Shown here: piece by piece, positions 50,053 through 54,803 of the stretch
How positions within the stretch are numbered: the first letter of the stretch is position 1
How the letters are laid out: every line of letters starts with the position of its first letter
Assembly (NCBI GenBank): GCA_035454085.1
Contig: DAOTEJ010000008.1
Location: 1-54,803, forward strand
Length of the DNA stretch: 54,803 nt
Direction of reading: 5' to 3'
Source: DAOTEJ01 sp035454085
GTDB taxonomy: Bacteria; Pseudomonadota; Gammaproteobacteria; Burkholderiales; Burkholderiaceae_F
Translations under genes and position numbers: made by a program
The notes under the pieces: generated by a model
Told to the model about the DNA's origin: nothing
Seen by the model: only the letters and a program-made list of their open reading frames with translations
Database searches by the model: none

Positions 50053-50295
50053 ATGACCAACGTCGCTTTCGTTGCCCTGGCCGCCGGCCTGATCATCGGC
50101 CTGGGTGCCATCGGTGCCTGTATCGGCATCGGCATCATGGGCAGCAAGTACCTTGAGGCCGCTGCGCGTCAGCCCGAGCTGATGAACACCCTGCAGACCA
50201 AGATGTTCCTGCTGGCCGGCCTGATCGACGCCGCGTTCCTGATCGGCGTGGGTATCGCCATGATGTTCGCGTTCGCGAATCCCTTCGTCGGCTGA
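50053..50295 (+). CDS. atpE: ATP synthase F0 subunit c
   Basis: Subunit c forms the rotor ring. The 80-aa hairpin has two helices joined by the polar loop AARQPEL, with the glycine-rich first helix (LIIGLGAIGACIGIGIMGS) and the ion-carrying Asp59 in LLAGLIDAAFLIGVGIAM. An aspartate with no Na+-site glutamine/serine pattern implies proton coupling. AAGGAG lies 7 bases before the ATG. Confidence 0.97.
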   Translation: MTNVAFVALAAGLIIGLGAIGACIGIGIMGSKYLEAAARQPELMNTLQTKMFLLAGLIDAAFLIGVGIAMMFAFANPFVG

Positions 50296-50377
50296 TCGCC
50301 GCGCGCAGCACGAAAATCCTTTCGATCGTTGCCGCCGGTCGGGCCGTGTTGCCCGTGCCGGCGTACCGGGGTTCCAC

Positions 50378-50848
50378 ATGAACATCAACGCCACCCTGTT
50401 CGTACAGATGGCCGTGTTCTTCATCGGTGCTTGGATCACCATGAAGTTCATCTGGCCGCCGCTGATCAAGGCCATCGAGGATCGGCAGAAGAAGATCGCC
50501 GACGGCCTCGCGGCTGCCGACCGCGGCGAGCATGCCCTGGTCGACGCCAGGAAGCAGGTCGCATCGATCGAGGCCGACGCGCGCACCCGCGCCCAGGGCA
50601 TCGTGTCCGAGGGCGAGAAGCGCGGCCAGGTCGTGATCGACGAGGCCAAGGCGCAGGCGCAGGTCGAGGCCAACCGCATCATCGAGGCGGCGCGCGCCGA
50701 GGCCGCTCAGGAAATGCAGCGCGCCAAGGAGCAGCTGCGGGACCAGGTCGCCCAGCTGGCCGTGGCCGGCGCGCAGCAGATCCTGGCGCGCGAGGTCAAT
50801 CCCCAGGTGCACGCCCAGCTGCTCGAGCAGCTGAAGGCGAAGCTCTGA
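50378..50848 (+). CDS. atpF: ATP synthase F0 subunit b
   Basis: Subunit b is the peripheral stalk. The 156-aa protein has one N-terminal membrane helix (about 5-25, NATLFVQMAVFFIGAWITMK) followed by a long charged right-handed coiled coil (about 30-150), rich in Ala, Arg and Glu. Length matches E. coli (156 aa). The ribosome site is weak. It starts 82 bp after atpE. Confidence 0.96.
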   Translation: MNINATLFVQMAVFFIGAWITMKFIWPPLIKAIEDRQKKIADGLAAADRGEHALVDARKQVASIEADARTRAQGIVSEGEKRGQVVIDEAKAQAQVEANRIIEAARAEAAQEMQRAKEQLRDQVAQLAVAGAQQILAREVNPQVHAQLLEQLKAKL

Positions 50849-50850
50849 TC

Positions 50851-51399
50851 ATGGCCGAGCTCTCGACCATTGCACGGCCCTACGCCGAGGCCCTGTTCCA
50901 GGCGGTGCGCGACGGCAAGGCGGGCGCCAGTGCGCAGCAGATGCTGGGGGTGGTCGACGCCATGTCGACCGCCGCCACCCGTCCCGAGATCGCCAGATTG
51001 GTGGGCGATCCCAAGCTCGGCGGCGCGCAGCTGTTCGACCTCGTGGCCGGCGTGCTGCCGCAGCCGCTGCCCGAGCCCGCCGCCAACCTGCTGCGCCTCG
51101 TGATCGAGAACGACCGCCTCGCTGCGCTGCCCGAGGTGGCGCGCCAGTACCGGCTGCTCAAGAACGAGTCCGAGGGCGTGGCCGACGCACTGATCGAGAG
51201 CGCATTCCCCATGAGCGAGGCCGAGGTGGCATCGCTCGTCACGGCCCTCGGCCGCAAGTTTCCGGGCATCCAGCTCAAGCCTCAGGTCCAGGTCGACCCG
51301 AGCCTCGTGGGCGGCGTGCGAATCGTCGTAGGCGACCAGGTGCTCGACGGCACCGTCAAGGCCCGCCTCGCGCAGATGCAAGCCGCGCTCACCGCATAA
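50851..51399 (+). CDS. atpH: ATP synthase F1 subunit delta
   Basis: Delta ties the F1 head to the b stalk. The 182-aa protein begins MAELSTIARPYAEALFQAVR, matching the conserved N-terminal helix, and ends with the family element DPSLVGGVRIVVGDQVLDGT and VKARLAQM. ATG 50851 lies 2 bp after the atpF stop; the open frame upstream to 50329 is a GC artefact. Confidence 0.95.
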   Translation: MAELSTIARPYAEALFQAVRDGKAGASAQQMLGVVDAMSTAATRPEIARLVGDPKLGGAQLFDLVAGVLPQPLPEPAANLLRLVIENDRLAALPEVARQYRLLKNESEGVADALIESAFPMSEAEVASLVTALGRKFPGIQLKPQVQVDPSLVGGVRIVVGDQVLDGTVKARLAQMQAALTA

Positions 51400-51414
51400 A
51401 CATCGGAGTTGAAC

Positions 51415-52956
<1,542 letters not shown>

Positions 52957-52984
52957 GCGGCCCCGCGGCCGCCAGGGGGAGCAC

Positions 52985-53866
52985 ATGCCCAGCACCAAGG
53001 AAATACGCATCAAGATCAAGAGCGTGCAGAGCACGCGCAAGATCACGAAGGCGATGGAAATGGTCGCCGCCTCGAAGATGCGCAAGGCGCAGGAACGCAT
53101 GCGCGCCACGCGTCCGTACGGCGACAAGATCCGCAACATCGTGGCGCACCTGGCCACCGCGAATCCCGAGTACCGCCACCCCTTCGTGGTCAAGCACGAC
53201 GCCACCGGCAAGGTCGGCCTGATCCTGGTCACCACCGACAAGGGCCTGGCCGGCGCGCTCAACACCAACATCCAGCGCATGGCGCTGGCCCGGGTCAAGG
53301 AGTGGAACGCCGAGGGCAAGAAGATCGAGTCCACGGCGATCGGCAACAAGGGCTACGGCTTCCTGCAGCGGCTCAACGTGCCGGTGGTCTCGCACGTGGT
53401 GCAGCTCGGCGACAAGCCGCACCTCGAGCGCCTGATCGGCGCGATCAAGGTCCAGCTCGACGCCTATGCGGAGGGCAAGATCGACGCGGTCTACCTCGCC
53501 TACACGCGGTTCGTGAACGCGATGAAGCAGGAGCCCGTGATCGAGCAGCTGCTGCCCCTGACGGCGGAGCGGCTCGCGCAGAGCGAGGAAGAGAAGCGCG
53601 CCTACTCGTGGGACTACATCTACGAGCCTGACGCGCAGCGCGTGATCGACGAGCTCATGACGCGCTACGTCGAGGCGCTGATCTATCAGGCGGTGGCCGA
53701 GAACATGGCCTCCGAGCAGAGCGCCCGCATGGTCGCCATGAAGTCGGCGTCCGACAATGCGAAGAAGGTGATCGACGAGCTGCAGCTCGTGATGAACAAG
53801 ACCCGCCAGGCCGGCATCACCAAAGAGATCTCCGAGATCGTCGGTGGCGCCGCGGCCGTGTCCTAA
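52985..53866 (+). CDS. atpG: ATP synthase F1 subunit gamma
   Basis: Gamma is the central rotor shaft. The 293-aa protein begins MPSTKEIRIKIKSVQSTRKI and has TKAMEMVAASKMRKAQ, then LVTTDKGLAGALNTN, and ends with the conserved helix NKTRQAGITKEISEIVGGAA. GGGGAGC precedes ATG 52985. The frame from 52925 overlaps atpA and is not used. Confidence 0.96.
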   Translation: MPSTKEIRIKIKSVQSTRKITKAMEMVAASKMRKAQERMRATRPYGDKIRNIVAHLATANPEYRHPFVVKHDATGKVGLILVTTDKGLAGALNTNIQRMALARVKEWNAEGKKIESTAIGNKGYGFLQRLNVPVVSHVVQLGDKPHLERLIGAIKVQLDAYAEGKIDAVYLAYTRFVNAMKQEPVIEQLLPLTAERLAQSEEEKRAYSWDYIYEPDAQRVIDELMTRYVEALIYQAVAENMASEQSARMVAMKSASDNAKKVIDELQLVMNKTRQAGITKEISEIVGGAAAVS

Positions 53867-53896
53867 CGAACAAGTTTCGAAAGTCGAGGAAAACCC

Positions 53897-54803
53897 ATGA
53901 GTACCGGACAGATCGTTCAGGTCATCGGCGCGGTGGTGGACGTTGAGTTCCCGCGCGAGGCCATGCCCAAGGTCTATGACGCCCTCGTGCTCGAAAAGAG
54001 CCCGACCAACACCCTGGCCGAGGCCGGCCTGACCTTCGAGGTGCAGCAGCAGCTCGGCGACGGCGTGGTGCGCACCATCGCGATGGGCTCGTCCGAAGGC
54101 CTGCAGCGCGGCATGGCGGTGAAGAACACGGGCGCCGGCATCATGGTGCCCGTGGGTCCCAAGACCCTGGGCCGCATCATGGATGTGCTGGGCCGCCCGA
54201 TCGACGACGCGGGTCCGATCGGCGAGGAAAAGAGAATGCCGATCCACCGCGAGGCGCCCAAGTTCGACGAGCTCTCGCCCTCGGTCGACCTGCTCGAGAC
54301 CGGCATCAAGGTGATCGACCTGGTCGCCCCCTTTGCCAAGGGCGGCAAGATCGGCCTGTTCGGCGGCGCCGGCGTGGGCAAGACCGTCAACATGATGGAA
54401 CTGATCAACAACATCGCCAAGCAGTACGGCGGCTACTCGGTGTTCGCAGGGGTCGGCGAGCGCACTCGTGAAGGCAACGACTTCTATCACGAGATGAAGG
54501 ACTCGAACGTGCTCGACAAGGTGGCCATGGTGTTCGGCCAGATGAACGAGCCCCCCGGCAACCGCCTGCGCGTGGCGCTGTCGGGCCTGACCATGGCCGA
54601 GGCCTTCCGCGACGAGGGCCGCGACATTCTGCTCTTCGTCGACAACATCTATCGCTACACCCTGGCGGGCACCGAGGTGTCGGCCCTGCTCGGCCGCATG
54701 CCCTCCGCGGTGGGCTACCAGCCCACCCTGGCCGAGGAGATGGGCCGCCTGCAGGAGCGCATCACCTCGACCAAGGTCGGCTCGATCACCTCGATCCAGG
54801 CCG
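53897..54803 (+). CDS. atpD: ATP synthase F1 subunit beta, 3' part missing
   Basis: Beta is the catalytic subunit. The first 302 codons are present, starting MSTGQIVQVIGAVVDVEFPR, with Walker A GGAGVGKT (156-163), the catalytic glutamate in GVGERTREGND, and Walker B ILLFVDNIYRY. Spacing from atpG is 30 bp, with a GAGGAAA ribosome site. The rest, and atpC if present, lie beyond the right edge. Confidence 0.97.
   Translation, partial: MSTGQIVQVIGAVVDVEFPREAMPKVYDALVLEKSPTNTLAEAGLTFEVQQQLGDGVVRTIAMGSSEGLQRGMAVKNTGAGIMVPVGPKTLGRIMDVLGRPIDDAGPIGEEKRMPIHREAPKFDELSPSVDLLETGIKVIDLVAPFAKGGKIGLFGGAGVGKTVNMMELINNIAKQYGGYSVFAGVGERTREGNDFYHEMKDSNVLDKVAMVFGQMNEPPGNRLRVALSGLTMAEAFRDEGRDILLFVDNIYRYTLAGTEVSALLGRMPSAVGYQPTLAEEMGRLQERITSTKVGSITSIQA

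Overview
The window reads as the replication-origin region of a very GC-rich betaproteobacterium, probably Burkholderiales. The evidence is the ancestral origin gene order, the style of the Liv and Tct (Bug-family) transporters, a 3-hydroxybutyrate oligomer hydrolase, and an intergenic repeat resembling one I recall from Comamonadaceae. The assignment is from memory of gene order and protein style, not from a search.

Layout. gyrB (cut at the left edge), dnaN and dnaA run leftwards (1-4272). A likely oriC lies between dnaN and dnaA (2673-2904), with a DnaA-trio-like TAG array next to a DnaA box. rpmH-rnpA-yidD-yidC run rightwards (4969-7696), then two or three leftward membrane and redox genes (7778-9540), then mnmE (9715-11115). 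A 24-kb accessory block separates mnmE from mnmG. It holds a LysR regulator and a 3HB-oligomer hydrolase, a four-gene MacAB/DevBCA-like ABC exporter, a TctCBA transporter, a cold-shock gene, GTP-dependent PEP carboxykinase, a TetR regulator facing a DUF4397 lipoprotein, an Fe-alcohol dehydrogenase coupled to a Liv-type ABC importer, and a winged-helix/AsmA-like membrane protein. Two parS sites precede mnmG-rsmG (35349-37923). A second accessory block (37930-46516) is an envelope cluster: a small HTH regulator, a leftward MCE/Mla-like lipid-transport operon, and rightward genes for a membrane protein usually called 'site-specific recombinase', a lipocalin and an MltF-like transglycosylase. The core resumes with parA-parB, a small membrane ORF, and atpI-atpB-atpE-atpF-atpH-atpA-atpG-atpD (cut at the right edge).

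How it fits together. The backbone is the ancestral order dnaA/rpmH...yidC-mnmE-mnmG-rsmG-parAB-atp, opened at three points by metabolic and envelope genes. Replication control (dnaA promoter overlapped by a DnaA box, trio array, parS pair, ParAB) is spread through it. The accessory genes lean towards uptake of organic acids and amino-acid-like or aromatic solutes, gluconeogenesis (pckG), polyhydroxybutyrate oligomer use, and outer-membrane lipid maintenance.

Assembly caution. Both 100-N gaps (2181-2280 and 34883-34982) are flanked by identical 55-bp copies. Removing the Ns and one copy restores intact dnaN (367 aa) and an intact 623-aa AsmA-like gene, so neither gene is truly broken. I see no tRNA, rRNA, CRISPR array or insertion sequence.
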